Assembly: GCF_000814905.1 (NCBI RefSeq)
Contig: NZ_JXAG01000029.1
Span: forward strand, 1 to 64,000
Length of the DNA stretch: 64,000 bases
Source of the DNA: Enterobacter sp. Bisph1
Lineage (GTDB): Bacteria; Pseudomonadota; Gammaproteobacteria; Enterobacterales; Enterobacteriaceae
Reading direction: 5' to 3'
Part shown: positions 31,901 through 41,058 of the stretch, one piece after another
Numbering within the stretch: the stretch's first letter is position 1
Layout: each line of letters begins with the position of its first letter
Translations under genes and position numbers: made by a program
The notes under the pieces: model-generated
Databases searched by the model: none
Seen by the model: only the letters and a program-made list of their open reading frames with translations
What the model was told of the DNA's origin: nothing

Positions 31901-33556
31901 ATGTTTAAACGAATAAAAGTTATTACTCTATTAATCATGGTATTGGTTGTGCTTGGCGCCATGCAGCTCATCTCTGCGGGCGTGTTTATCAGCGCCCTTA
32001 ACAATGACAAAACCAACTTCAACATTTCTCAGGTATCCAGCCAGAACGTTTCCGAATTTACCGATGCCTGGATCAGCCTCAACCAGGCGCGAGTCACCCT
32101 GAACCGCGCCATGCTGCGTTTGCAAAGCAGCACCGCTGGTGAGATTAACGGCGGTCAGCTCAGCGAGCTGTCCAGCGCCGCGACCGATTTGCTGAACCAG
32201 GCGCAGAAGCATTTTGAGAAGTACAAAGGCATCCCGGAAACGCCGGGGCTGGATAAATCGTTATCAAAAGATCTGGAAACCCAGTACGGCATCTATCATG
32301 CGACGCTGACGGAAATGAACCGTCTGCTGGTGGCGGGCAACCTGGAAGAGATGTTCCGCCAGAATGCCGAAGCCAAGCAGGCTGCTATGCAGAAAAGCTA
32401 CCGCGCGTGGCGCGATGCACAAACCGTGTTGGCGGACAAAGGTGTTACCCAGAGCGAACATGAATACCAGCGTATTCTGTGGATCCTCACCACGGTCATG
32501 GTGGTGGTGCTGGCGGTAATTGTTCTGAGCTGGGTCGCCATGCAGCGCGTGTTGCTGCAGCCGTTGCGCACGGTAATGGGCCATATTCGCCACATCGCTA
32601 CCGGTGATTTGACCCATGACATTGATGCCGAAGGCAAAAACGAAATGGCGCTGCTGGCGCAAAACGTGCTGGAGATGCAGCAATCGCTGGTGAAAACCGT
32701 GAGCGTAGTACGCGACGGTGCAGATACCATTTATACCGGCGCAGGCGAAATCTCGACGGGCAGCAACGATCTCTCTTCCCGTACCGAACAACAGGCCGCG
32801 TCTCTGGAAGAGACCGCCGCCAGCATGGAGCAGTTGACCGCCACGGTGAAACAGAACGCCGACAACGCGCGTCAGGCAACGCAGCTGGCGCTGAATGCGT
32901 CCGGCACGGCGAAAAAAGGCGGTGACGTCGTGGATGGCGTGGTGCGCACCATGGACGAAATCGCCACCAGCTCCAGCAAAATTGCCCAGATCACCAACGT
33001 GATTGATGGTATTGCCTTCCAGACCAATATCCTGGCGCTCAACGCCGCCGTAGAAGCGGCGCGCGCCGGCGAACAGGGTCGTGGTTTTGCGGTGGTTGCC
33101 GGAGAAGTGCGTACCCTGGCGCAGCGTAGCGCGCAGGCGGCGAAAGAGATTAAAGGCCTGATTGAAGATTCCGGTAATCGGGTAAACGCAGGTACGGCAC
33201 TGGTACACCAGGCCGGGGAAACGATGGCCGAGATCGTCAGCGCCGTCACCCGCGTTACGGATATTATGGGTGAAATCTCTTCTGCTTCCGATGAGCAGAG
33301 CCGCGGTATCGATCAGGTCGGCCAGGCCGTTGCCGAAATGGATCGCGTCACTCAGCAGAACGCCTCGCTGGTGGAAGAGTCCGCTGCGGCCGCCGCCGCG
33401 CTGGAAGAGCAGGCTGCGCGCCTGACCGAAACGGTGGCGGTATTTAAGCTCAACCGTACCTCCAGCACCCGCCGCCCCGCGCTGGTGACGCCCGCAGGCA
33501 AAGCGCCGGTAAAAGCGAGTGAGAGTTTTAACGAAGGCAACTGGGAAACCTTCTGA
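31901..33556 (+). CDS. Tsr/Tar-type chemoreceptor (amino-acid type)
   Basis: A 551-residue receptor of the classic enterobacterial class. TM1 is about 8-30, the periplasmic four-helix bundle about 31-190, TM2 about 192-212, followed by HAMP and the signalling domain with [20 protein letters not shown]. It ends in the pentapeptide NWETF that tethers CheR and CheB, so it can methylate itself and assist other receptors. The arginines at 64, 69 and 73 (NQARVTLNRAMLR) are the positions that bind amino-acid ligands in Tar and Tsr. It is close to Tsr but lies outside the tsr locus, so it is an additional paralogue. The ligand is probably an amino acid. Confidence 0.93.
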   Translation: MFKRIKVITLLIMVLVVLGAMQLISAGVFISALNNDKTNFNISQVSSQNVSEFTDAWISLNQARVTLNRAMLRLQSSTAGEINGGQLSELSSAATDLLNQAQKHFEKYKGIPETPGLDKSLSKDLETQYGIYHATLTEMNRLLVAGNLEEMFRQNAEAKQAAMQKSYRAWRDAQTVLADKGVTQSEHEYQRILWILTTVMVVVLAVIVLSWVAMQRVLLQPLRTVMGHIRHIATGDLTHDIDAEGKNEMALLAQNVLEMQQSLVKTVSVVRDGADTIYTGAGEISTGSNDLSSRTEQQAASLEETAASMEQLTATVKQNADNARQATQLALNASGTAKKGGDVVDGVVRTMDEIATSSSKIAQITNVIDGIAFQTNILALNAAVEAARAGEQGRGFAVVAGEVRTLAQRSAQAAKEIKGLIEDSGNRVNAGTALVHQAGETMAEIVSAVTRVTDIMGEISSASDEQSRGIDQVGQAVAEMDRVTQQNASLVEESAAAAAALEEQAARLTETVAVFKLNRTSSTRRPALVTPAGKAPVKASESFNEGNWETF

Positions 33557-33581
33557 TAATCCTTTGGCATCATCAAAACCC

Positions 33582-33592
33582 GGCACATGCCG
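33582..33592. repeat. 11-bp target duplication, left copy
   Basis: GGCACATGCCG directly abuts the left end of the IS4-type element and is repeated exactly at 34842-34852. Eleven bases is a normal target duplication for the IS4 group. Confidence 0.85.
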
Positions 33593-33666
33593 CAATGCCG
33601 ATCGGTTAAGGATCCGTTGACCAATCCTTAATCTGCGGACTATAACGGCTTCCATAACAGGGAGCC
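33593..33666 (+). repeat. 74-bp IS end, copy 1
   Basis: The terminal 74 bases of the element, identical to 34758-34831. It holds the terminal repeat and the leader of the transposase gene, and ends CAGGGAGCC. Confidence 0.9.
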
Positions 33667-33674
33667 GTTTTCTT

Positions 33675-34109
33675 ATGCCACGTCTCAACGACCTTCTCGA
33701 CTTCAGTGACCTTCCGCTTATACCACCGTCATCCGCACAGATGTTGCGGAACATCTTCCTGCGCAGTGGATACAACATTGTCTGACGCTTTCTGAACATG
33801 CAACAGTTCGCCGCCGTCGTTTACCGGGCGGCATGGTTATCTGGATGGTGGTGGCTATGGCCTTTACCGCAATGAGCCCATTATCGATGTGGTCCGGCGT
33901 CTGAACCTGCTGGCCCGCAGCGCGGTTACCCAGGCACGTCAGCGGCTGGGGGCGGTGACATATGAGCTGAATGGCGTGGAAAAACGGAACTGACCTCGCT
34001 TTCGGCAGAGCGCTATAAAGCAAAAGAGGTGGCAGAGCGTTACCACACGCGGTGGGAAATCGAGGCCGGATTCAGAAACCTGAAAAGCAGCCTGCCGGAT
34101 AATGCGTTT
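33675..34109 (+). pseudogene. IS4-type transposase remnant
   Basis: The frame starts MPRLNDLLDFSDLPL and stops at 33783. Other frames continue the homology: LSEHATVRRRRLPGGMVIWMVVAMAF, then NEPIIDVVRRLNLLARSAVTQARQRLG. The middle of the protein with the first two catalytic aspartates is deleted, and the end LTSLSAERYKAKEVAERYHTRWEIEAGFRNLK-like segment keeps the family signature Y-2-R-3-E-6-K with the catalytic glutamate. At least one frameshift and one large deletion are present, so it is inactive. Confidence 0.85.
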
Positions 34110-34280
34110 TTTCAGCGGCCTAAAGAATGCGGATACGGGTTCAAAAAAACGTATGATGATTGTTTTATGCTGGAATTTGCTCGCCCGGTTTCGCTGGCTG
34201 AGGGGATTAAATACACAATCATTGCCGACTGGGTCGCCAGTGCTGCGCATTTATTCGATGATGATTTCACACTGACATAA
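34110..34280 (+). pseudogene. unidentified 3' gene fragment fused to the transposase
   Basis: The reading frame runs from the transposase remnant without a stop into 56 residues that do not look like transposase: YGFKKTYDDCFMLEFARPV, then EGIKYTIIADWVASAAHLFDDDF. It is probably the C-terminal end of another gene joined by a deletion. I do not recognise the family. The small membrane-protein gene directly downstream would suit an effector-immunity pair, but this is only a guess from layout. Confidence 0.5.
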
Positions 34281-34357
34281 CAGGGGACTGTTTGCTCACA
34301 TTTGTTTTGGATTAAGGTAAGTCGGATTATATTTCGAAAAGCGGGAGGGAAGCGTAT

Positions 34358-34687
34358 ATGACCAGTTTTGAAACGGAATTGCTTGAATCAGGTTTCACAC
34401 AAAAGGATTTGTCCTACCTGAATAACAATATCAGCCGATACGGATCAACGCTTCGCGAGGTTGTCGAGGAACTGGGGCAACGTTTTGTTATGGTGTTATG
34501 CATAACCATCGGCTAAATACTGGTTTTTCTCGCTCTGGTGCTTTTTGCTGAACTCTACAATATCATTTCCGGGGGCGTGGCCCTGACTTTCGGCCTGTTG
34601 GTTACATGGTTTTTTCAACCCCCGGTATTAACTTTTAAAGCCTGGCGCTACAGAAGACTGAGCCTCAGTTCTTCGCAGGGACGTTAG
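34358..34687 (+). pseudogene. small membrane protein with one nonsense codon
   Basis: A good ribosome site (GGGAGGG) precedes ATG at 34358. The frame encodes MTSFETELLESGFTQKDLSY and onwards for 52 residues, then a TAA at 34514, then continues in the same frame for 56 codons to TAG at 34685. The part after the stop contains ILVFLALVLFAELYNII and VALTFGLLVTWFF, two membrane segments, and ends basic. Reading through, it would be a protein of about 108 residues with a soluble N-terminus. A single nonsense mutation explains the loss. The family is not recognised. Confidence 0.6.
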
Positions 34688-34757
34688 ACACCAGATCAAA
34701 AACCACTTTTGCCGAAACACCCCAAACTGATCCCTAATAAAAACCCGCATTATTGTG

Positions 34758-34831
34758 CAATGCCGATCGGTTAAGGATCCGTTGACCAATCCTTAATCTG
34801 CGGACTATAACGGCTTCCATAACAGGGAGCC
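34758..34831 (+). repeat. 74-bp IS end, copy 2
   Basis: An exact direct copy of 33593-33666. It is followed by ATT and then GGCATTG, the outermost seven bases of the opposite end. From 34758 to 34841 it therefore has both termini of the element with no gene between. Confidence 0.9.
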
Positions 34832-34841
34832 ATTGGCATTG

Positions 34842-34852
34842 GGCACATGCCG
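34842..34852. repeat. 11-bp target duplication, right copy
   Basis: GGCACATGCCG, identical to 33582-33592, followed by GG and six T: the right half of the split terminator. Confidence 0.85.
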
Positions 34853-34858
34853 GGTTTT

Positions 34859-35824
34859 TTATTCTGCAGAAAGGGCAGTAACCCGCGCTTTTTCCGGCTT
34901 TGACAGTACCGCCATCACCACGCCGCCCACCAGCAGGATAATGCCGATAACCGTCAGCAGCGGCGGCAGGCTCTGGCGCAGTAGAAAGGTATACAGCAGC
35001 CCGGCCAGGGTTTCGAAGACAATCAATGGGCCGACAATCACCGTCGGTAACTGCTGACAGGCAATATTCCAGCACAGCGCGCCCACCCACGAACAGAGCA
35101 CCGCAATAACGAACATCAGGCCAATAAACGCCAGCGGACGCGGGCCGAAGGGCAGGGCGAAATCCGGCTGCTGCGCGCCGAGCCACAGGCACGCCGCCAG
35201 ATAGCCCACCAGCGAAACCGGCAGCGTCACCAGCGCCTGCGCCGTTGCCCACATCATCGGGTTTTTATCCGGGTTTTCTCGCAGCCAGCGGGCATTACGC
35301 AGCGCATACCATGCCCAGCAGGCCACCGCGCTGAACGCCAGCACAATGCCGCTTCCATAACGCCAGCCGCTAAAGTCCGGCAGCCCACCGCGCAGCTCGG
35401 CGATATTGACACAGGCTAACCCCAGCGCAATGCACAGCAGCGCGGGTGCCAGCCGCCGCCACGGGAGTTTGCCATCACGCTGGCTATAAAGCAGGTTTGC
35501 GAAAACCGGAATCACTACCGGTAGGGTGGCGATAATCATCGTCGATACCGGCGCGCCCGTGCGCTGAATGGCGCTTGCCAGGCAAAGATAATAGATAAGG
35601 TTGCCCATAATTGTCAGGCGCAAGGCGGTGAACCAGTCGTGGCGCGCAAGCTTGCGCAAACGGGCGCGTCCCAGCCATGCCAGCGGCAGAGCGATAATCC
35701 CCAGCGCCAGATAGCGTCCGGTGGATTGCAGCGCTGCCGGGTAATCCGGCACCAGCAACGGTCCGACAAATATCAGCCCCCACAACAGCCCGGCGAGCAG
35801 GGCATACAGCACACCACGAATCAT
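34859..35824 (-). CDS. ytfF: EamA/DMT-family inner-membrane protein YtfF
   Basis: A ten-helix drug/metabolite transporter, 321 residues as in E. coli YtfF. The start MIRGVLYALLAGLLWGLIFVGPL matches the family; a GTG four codons upstream is the alternative. Conserved blocks are SAIQRTGAPVSTMIIATLPVVIPVFANLLYSQRDGK and CWAWYALRNARWLRENPDKNPMMWATAQAL. The substrate is unknown. It follows an AraC-type gene on the same strand, which is not the E. coli arrangement, so regulation may differ. Confidence 0.92.
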   Translation of the reverse strand: MIRGVLYALLAGLLWGLIFVGPLLVPDYPAALQSTGRYLALGIIALPLAWLGRARLRKLARHDWFTALRLTIMGNLIYYLCLASAIQRTGAPVSTMIIATLPVVIPVFANLLYSQRDGKLPWRRLAPALLCIALGLACVNIAELRGGLPDFSGWRYGSGIVLAFSAVACWAWYALRNARWLRENPDKNPMMWATAQALVTLPVSLVGYLAACLWLGAQQPDFALPFGPRPLAFIGLMFVIAVLCSWVGALCWNIACQQLPTVIVGPLIVFETLAGLLYTFLLRQSLPPLLTVIGIILLVGGVVMAVLSKPEKARVTALSAE

Positions 35825-35899
35825 TTTTCTATCCACATCGACTTCGGCAATGCTCAGTGTAGGAGAGGTGCTGGCGGGAATATTGTACGAGGTTGCGCA

Positions 35900-36724
35900 T
35901 TAGCGGCGCGTGACCTGCTTTTGGTAACGGACCGGCGTGATGCCATAGCGATGCGTAAACGCCCGGGTCAGGTGTGACTGATCCGTAAGCCCGGTAACGG
36001 CCGCGACATCGGCGGCGGGCATGCCCTGGGCAAGAAAGGATTTGGCGCGCCACAGGCGAATCGCCATCAGCATTTGATGGGGCGTGACGTGAAAATGCGC
36101 CTTGAACTGGCGCTGGAAATGGTAAGGGCTGAGTGCCGCCACCCTTGCCAGTTCGTCGAGGGTGAGCGTATGCATATAGTTATCATGCAGGTAATCGCGA
36201 ACGCGCTCAAAGCGATGTCCACCTTCCGCACGCTGCGGCGCATGGTGCGCCAGCGGGCGGAAAGTATCGATAAGATTGAGTAAAATCCCCTGCTGCGCCA
36301 GCGCATCGTCCGTGTGCCATAGCCCATGAATTTGTGCACAAATCTGCCGGGTGCGCAGCGGATCGTGGCGCAGCACATCGCGAAACCACCAGTGGCGAAT
36401 CCCGGTGACCTGTTCCAGTAAATCCGGTTCGAGATAGACCATGCGGTAGCGCCAGCCATCAGCGGTTTCCGCTTCGCCGGTATGCAGCTCGTCAGGGTTC
36501 ATGGTGACAAGAGAGTTTGTCGGCGCGACATATTGGGTGCCGCGATAGCGAAAGCGCTCGGCACCGGCTTCAATCGCGCCAATGCCAAACGCTTCATGGG
36601 TGTGCGGTTCAAAGGCGTAGCGCGAGATATGCGCATGGTACAGCTCAACGCCCGGCAGTAACGCCAGGTGACGAAAGCTTGCGCAATCACGCTCGTCAGT
36701 AAACTGTTCGGGTACGCCTTCCAC
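35900..36724 (-). CDS. AraC-family transcriptional regulator
   Basis: A 274-residue regulator with an N-terminal cupin sensor domain (about 20-100, containing FEPHTHEAFGIGAIEAG) and a C-terminal pair of helix-turn-helix motifs (about 165-270: LDELARVAALSPYHFQRQFKAHFHVTPHQ and MPAADVAAVTGLTDQSHLTRAFTHRYGITPVRY). The start is GTG at 36724 with GGAGAG upstream. It lies 75 bases upstream of ytfF on the same strand and may control it or itself. E. coli has no gene here. Confidence 0.85.
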   Translation of the reverse strand: MEGVPEQFTDERDCASFRHLALLPGVELYHAHISRYAFEPHTHEAFGIGAIEAGAERFRYRGTQYVAPTNSLVTMNPDELHTGEAETADGWRYRMVYLEPDLLEQVTGIRHWWFRDVLRHDPLRTRQICAQIHGLWHTDDALAQQGILLNLIDTFRPLAHHAPQRAEGGHRFERVRDYLHDNYMHTLTLDELARVAALSPYHFQRQFKAHFHVTPHQMLMAIRLWRAKSFLAQGMPAADVAAVTGLTDQSHLTRAFTHRYGITPVRYQKQVTRR

Positions 36725-36804
36725 TGCTTCTCTCCGCTCGGGTCATACCTTCATTATTAGGGATGACCCGGCGGGAGGCTACAAAAATTAACCGTTTTGT
36801 AACC

Positions 36805-37653
36805 TCAGAAGAGGGCGTTAACGCTCTCTTCAATCGAGGTCGTTGGGCGGCCAATCAGTTTGCTTAAGCTTAAGCTATCGTCAAACAGCCCGCCTTTCGA
36901 CGCGCCGACATCGGAATCCGCCAGCAGGTTAGCGAAGGCTTCCGGCAACCCAGCCCCTTTCAGCGCGGCGGCGAAATCCGCTTCGCTGAGGTTCTGGTAG
37001 ACCACGTTTTTACCGCTGGCTTTGCCCAGCAGCGCGGCCAGTTCGCTCAGAGTCCAGCCACTGTCACCCGCCAGCTCATAGATTTTGCCTGCGTGCCCCT
37101 CTTCGCTAATGACGCGCGCAGCGGCGGCGGCGTAATCGGCGCGGGTGGCGGAGGCGATTTTACCGTCACCTGCCGCGCCAATAAACACGCCGTGAGCCAG
37201 TGCGGCCGGTGCGCTGGCCAGGTAGTTTTCGCTGTACCAGCCGTTACGCAGCAGGGCGTACGGGATAGCGGATTCGGCGAGCATTTTCTCCGTTTCGACA
37301 TGTTCAACATGCAGACCAAGCGGCGAATTGTCCGCATGCAGCAGGCTGGTATAGGCAATGAATTTCACTCCGGCAGCTTTGGCGGCGTTAATCACGTTGC
37401 GATGCTGCGTGGCGCGCTGGCCCACTTCGCTGCTGGAAATCAGCAGCAGTTTATCCACGCCCGCCAGCGCCTGGGTCAGCGCGGCCTGGTCGCCATAATT
37501 TGCCTGGCGTACCAGCACGCCTTGCTGAGCGAGGGCTTCGGCTTTTGCCGGGTTACGGACGATGGCGACAATCTCTTTTGCCGCTACGGTTTTCAGCAGT
37601 TCTGCAACCACAAACTGGCCCAGTTGGCCGGTCGCGCCGGTGAGTGCGATCAT
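36805..37653 (-). CDS. qorB: NAD(P)H:quinone oxidoreductase QorB
   Basis: An NmrA-like Rossmann-fold quinone reductase, 282 residues (E. coli QorB/YtfG 286). The nucleotide-binding motif GATGQLGQF is at residues 5-13, and ISSSEVGQRATQHRNVINAAKAAGVKFIAYTS and LRNGWYSENYLASAPAAL are conserved. It is divergent from the HxlR-type regulator ytfH, which probably controls it. Confidence 0.95.
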   Translation of the reverse strand: MIALTGATGQLGQFVVAELLKTVAAKEIVAIVRNPAKAEALAQQGVLVRQANYGDQAALTQALAGVDKLLLISSSEVGQRATQHRNVINAAKAAGVKFIAYTSLLHADNSPLGLHVEHVETEKMLAESAIPYALLRNGWYSENYLASAPAALAHGVFIGAAGDGKIASATRADYAAAAARVISEEGHAGKIYELAGDSGWTLSELAALLGKASGKNVVYQNLSEADFAAALKGAGLPEAFANLLADSDVGASKGGLFDDSLSLSKLIGRPTTSIEESVNALF

Positions 37654-37710
37654 GGGTATTCTCCTGTCATCTTCGGTGAGTGTTGTGGTACGCTAGCACC
37701 TTAACTAACT

Positions 37711-37738
37711 TTTAGTAAGTACGTACAAAAAGGTAAGT
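37711..37738. promoter_or_regulatory. qorB/ytfH divergent control region
   Basis: The 85-base gap between the divergent starts contains the palindrome GTACGTAC (37719-37726) in a TAGTAAGTACGTACAAAA context. HxlR-type regulators usually bind such short repeats in their own divergent promoter. The assignment is by position only. Confidence 0.4.
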
Positions 37739-38149
37739 ATGAAAACAGCATCCCGGCCACAAACGTTGAGTGAGCAGATCCGCAACGGCAATCTGTTCGC
37801 CGAGCAGTGCCCTTCGCGAGATGTTCTGAAACATGTCACCAGCCGCTGGGGCGTATTAATTCTGCTGGCGCTTCGCGATGGTACCCACCGCTTTAGCGAC
37901 CTGCGCCGCAAAATGGGTGGCGTGAGTGAGAAGATGCTGGCGCAGAGCCTGCAATGGCTGGAGCAGGATGGGTTTATCAACCGTGTCTCTTATCCGGTCG
38001 TCCCGCCCCATGTGGAATACAGCCTGACGCCAATGGGCGAGCAGGTAAGTGTTAAGGTCGCCGCGCTGGCGGACTGGATTGAGCTGAATATTGAGGAAGT
38101 GCTGACCTTCCGCGAGGTGCGGGAAGGCCAGCAGGCGTTGGTCGGCTAA
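37739..38149 (+). CDS. ytfH: HxlR-family transcriptional regulator YtfH
   Basis: A winged-helix regulator of 136 residues (E. coli 126; about ten extra N-terminal residues). The family signature is CPSRDVLKHVTSRWGVLILLALRDGTHRFSDLRRKMGGVSEKMLAQSLQWLEQDGF-like, with the cysteine at residue 23 in the place where many HxlR proteins sense reactive electrophiles. It is divergent from qorB, as in E. coli. Its stop codon directly abuts the cpdB stop codon. Confidence 0.93.
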   Translation: MKTASRPQTLSEQIRNGNLFAEQCPSRDVLKHVTSRWGVLILLALRDGTHRFSDLRRKMGGVSEKMLAQSLQWLEQDGFINRVSYPVVPPHVEYSLTPMGEQVSVKVAALADWIELNIEEVLTFREVREGQQALVG

Positions 38150-40093
38150 CTACTTGTTCAGTTCAAGGCGATAAATCGCGAAACCGATCTCGTCGTTGGC
38201 CACTTTTTGCATCGGATAGCGGGCTTTCTCTTTGATAAACGCGGCGGCTTTGTCCGTTGGCGCGGTTTCAAAACGAATATCCAGCTGCGTGTCGCTGTGA
38301 ATCGGTGCCAGCTGCCAGTTATTGTCGGCTGCCGGGTGAATCTCCCCTGCACGGTGAGTCTCATCGCCAATCCACTTCGCCAGCACGGCGCGATTTTCAT
38401 CCGGTGAGGCAAACGCGATATGGCTGTCGCCAGTACCGGCAAACTTGCCGCCGTAGGCGCGGTAGTTATTGGTCGCCACGAGGAATACCGCATTCGGATC
38501 GATTGGCTTACCGTTAAAGGTCAGATTTTTGATACGTTCTGCCTGCGGGTTTACGCTCTGGCATTCGCCGTCGTAGCGCGCCGGTTGCGTAACATCAATC
38601 TGGTAGTTAACGCCGTCGATGACATCGAAGTTATAGGTGCGAAAGCCGTCCCAGTTGATCAAGCTTTGCGGCTTGTCACTGTGGGGATCGATCTGGTTAA
38701 ACTGCCCGGCGGAACACTCCAGCCACTCCTTCACCTCTTTGCCCGTCGCTTTTACTACCACCAGCGTGTTCGGATAGAGGTACAAATCAGCGGCGTTACG
38801 GAAGGTGAGTTGTCCTTTTTCCACTTCGACATAGCTGGCGGGATCGTTCTTACGCCCGCCGACTTTAAACGGCGCGGCGGCAGAAAGCACCGGCAGTTTC
38901 GCCAGATCCGGATCGCCCTGAATAAAGTGTTCGACATAGGCTTTTTGCGCATTGTTCACCACTTGTACCGTCGGATCGTCCTGCACCAGTGCCAGGTAGC
39001 TGTACATATTGTCGGCGGATTTGCCGATCGGCTTGCCGACAAACTCGCGCGTGGCATCGTGATCGTGTTTAAGGATCTGCACCAGCTTGCTGTCTTCGCC
39101 CACCAGCGCTTTTTTAGCCGCCGCGTCATAGATTGGCCGCGCTTCGGCTTTCGACTCGCTCACCTGCCACTTACCGGAATCGTTATTGAGCACCAGATCG
39201 ACCACGCCAAGATGATCGCCCCACATGCCCGGCATTACCGATGGAATACCGTTCAGCGTCCCTTTGCTGATATCCGCGCCTTTGATGGCGGCGAAATCTT
39301 TACCCGGGAAAACGGCGTGGGCGTGACCAAACAGGATCGCATCCACGCCCGGCACTTCGCTGAGGTAGTAAACGGAATTTTCCGCCATCGCCTGGTACGG
39401 CTCCGCCGACAGCCCGGAGTGGGCAACAACTACCACCAGATCCGCCCCTTTGGCGCGCATTTCCGGCACATATTTGCGGGCGGTTTCGGTGATGTCATTG
39501 ACCGTCACTTTGCCGCTCAGGTTGGCTTTATCCCACACCATGATTTGCGGCGGCACAAAACCAATGTAGCCGATACGCAGCGTATGGCTTTTCCCCTCAC
39601 TGTCCGTCACCGGCGTCTCTTTGATCAGATACGGCGTAAACAGCGGCTTTTTGCTTTTCGCATCAATAATATTGGCATTAACGTAGGGGAACTTTGCCCC
39701 GGCCAGCGCTTTTTTCAGGTAATCCAGACCGTAATTAAACTCATGATTCCCAAGGTTGCCGACGGCGTAATCGAGCGTGTTCATCGCTTTAAACACCGGG
39801 TGGATCTCACCGGCTTTCAGCCCCTTCGCCGCCATATAATCGCCCAGCGGGCTGCCCTGGATTAAGTCACCGTTATCCACCAGCACGCTGTTTTTGACTT
39901 CATGGCGGGCGGCATTAATCAGGCTGGCGGTGCGCACAAGGCCAAACTTTTCCGTCGCCGTATCTTTGTAGTAATCAAAATCCATCATGTTGCTATGCAA
40001 ATCAGTGGTTTCCAGAATTCGTAAATCCACCGTTGCGGCCTGCGCACTGGCCGCAATCAGCGTGGCCAGAAGCGTTACACTAAACTTAATCAT
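38150..40093 (-). CDS. cpdB: periplasmic 2',3'-cyclic-nucleotide phosphodiesterase/3'-nucleotidase CpdB
   Basis: It hydrolyses 2',3'-cyclic nucleotides and 3'-nucleotides in the periplasm. It has 647 residues as in E. coli. A signal peptide (about 1-19, ending AQA) is followed by a calcineurin-like metallophosphoesterase domain with [31 protein letters not shown] and [10 protein letters not shown], and by a C-terminal nucleotidase domain. The start [13 protein letters not shown] is chosen from the signal peptide, AAGGA upstream and alignment; 22 further open codons are not conserved. Confidence 0.96.
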   Translation of the reverse strand: MIKFSVTLLATLIAASAQAATVDLRILETTDLHSNMMDFDYYKDTATEKFGLVRTASLINAARHEVKNSVLVDNGDLIQGSPLGDYMAAKGLKAGEIHPVFKAMNTLDYAVGNLGNHEFNYGLDYLKKALAGAKFPYVNANIIDAKSKKPLFTPYLIKETPVTDSEGKSHTLRIGYIGFVPPQIMVWDKANLSGKVTVNDITETARKYVPEMRAKGADLVVVVAHSGLSAEPYQAMAENSVYYLSEVPGVDAILFGHAHAVFPGKDFAAIKGADISKGTLNGIPSVMPGMWGDHLGVVDLVLNNDSGKWQVSESKAEARPIYDAAAKKALVGEDSKLVQILKHDHDATREFVGKPIGKSADNMYSYLALVQDDPTVQVVNNAQKAYVEHFIQGDPDLAKLPVLSAAAPFKVGGRKNDPASYVEVEKGQLTFRNAADLYLYPNTLVVVKATGKEVKEWLECSAGQFNQIDPHSDKPQSLINWDGFRTYNFDVIDGVNYQIDVTQPARYDGECQSVNPQAERIKNLTFNGKPIDPNAVFLVATNNYRAYGGKFAGTGDSHIAFASPDENRAVLAKWIGDETHRAGEIHPAADNNWQLAPIHSDTQLDIRFETAPTDKAAAFIKEKARYPMQKVANDEIGFAIYRLELNK

Positions 40094-40317
40094 CAGAGGC
40101 ATCCTTTTTCGATCTGTACCCGTCATACAATGCGAATTATTTTTGGGTACAAGCCACAAAATAAATTGTTATGTACATTTTGTTGCTTACAGAATTGTGA
40201 ATACTGCCATAAAAATGTGCACAGAAAACGCAAGCACTATCACAGATGGCAGATTCCACTGCGATACGTTATAAGTAAAACAATGAGTTACGTACCACTT
40301 AACAGAAGAGGTGGAAA

Positions 40318-41058
40318 ATGTTAGATGCAATTTGCCAGCTCGCGCGCGAAGCGGGCGATGCTATTATGCAGGTTTACGATGGCCATCAGCCGATGGAGGT
40401 CACCAGCAAAGTGGACGACTCTCCGGTCACGGCTGCGGATATTGCGGCGCACGGGGTGATTGTGCGCGGCTTACAGGCGTTGACGCCGGAGATCCCGGTG
40501 CTCTCAGAAGAAGATCCGCCCAGCTGGGCGATTCGCCAGAGTTGGGGACGATACTGGCTGGTGGATCCGCTGGACGGCACCAAAGAGTTTATCAAGCGCA
40601 ACGGCGAGTTTACCGTCAATATTGCTTTGATCGAAAATGGGAAACCGGTGCTTGGCGTGGTGTATGCGCCGGTGCTGAAAGTGATGTATTCGGCGGCGGA
40701 AGGTAAAGCCTGGAAAGATGACGCCGGGCATCATCAGCAGATCCAGGTGCGTGATGCGCGCCCGCCGCTGGTGGTGGTAAGCCGCTCTCATGCCGATGAT
40801 GAACTGAAAGAGTATTTGCAGCAGCTTGGGGAGCATCAGACCACGGCGATTGGCTCCTCGCTGAAGTTCTGCCTGGTGGCGGAAGGTAAAGCGCAGCTTT
40901 ACCCGCGCTTTGGGCCGACCAACGTCTGGGATACCGCGGCGGGTCACGCGGTGGCGGTCGCCGCCGGGGCGCACGTTCACGACTGGCAGGGACGCACGCT
41001 GGATTACACCCCGCGTGAATCCTTCCTCAATCCCGGTTTCCGCGTCTCGCTCTACTGA
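40318..41058 (+). CDS. cysQ: 3'(2'),5'-bisphosphate nucleotidase CysQ
   Basis: It removes the 3'-phosphate from PAP and PAPS, preventing PAP build-up in sulfate assimilation. It has 246 residues as in E. coli. The metal-binding motif [24 protein letters not shown] and the second motif [16 protein letters not shown] of the inositol-monophosphatase fold are present. It overlaps the convergent ytfJ by 7 bases. The upstream ribosome site is GAGGTGG. Confidence 0.96.
   Translation: MLDAICQLAREAGDAIMQVYDGHQPMEVTSKVDDSPVTAADIAAHGVIVRGLQALTPEIPVLSEEDPPSWAIRQSWGRYWLVDPLDGTKEFIKRNGEFTVNIALIENGKPVLGVVYAPVLKVMYSAAEGKAWKDDAGHHQQIQVRDARPPLVVVSRSHADDELKEYLQQLGEHQTTAIGSSLKFCLVAEGKAQLYPRFGPTNVWDTAAGHAVAVAAGAHVHDWQGRTLDYTPRESFLNPGFRVSLY

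Larger units (their letters stand above)
33593..34841 (+). mobile_element. decayed IS4-family element
   Basis: A 1249-bp element bounded by CAATGCC and GGCATTG and by 11-bp target duplications. The left end (CAATGCCGATCGGTTAAGG) resembles the IS4 terminal repeat. Inside are a broken transposase (33675-34109), a foreign gene fragment (34110-34280), a broken small membrane-protein gene (34358-34687) and a second, direct copy of the 74-bp left end (34758-34831). It split the terminator of the preceding chemoreceptor gene: joining the flanks restores the stem CCCGGCA-CA-TGCCGGG followed by six T. It cannot transpose by itself. Confidence 0.85.

Noticed and set aside
32264-33799. 511-codon reverse frame opposite the Tsr-like receptor
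   Set aside because: It is a shadow of the receptor: composition rich in R, G and H, no ribosome site, no domain, and it runs into the IS remnant.
38420-39865. 481-codon forward frame opposite cpdB
   Set aside because: CpdB on the reverse strand is full length with a signal peptide and all motifs; the forward frame has no recognisable domain.
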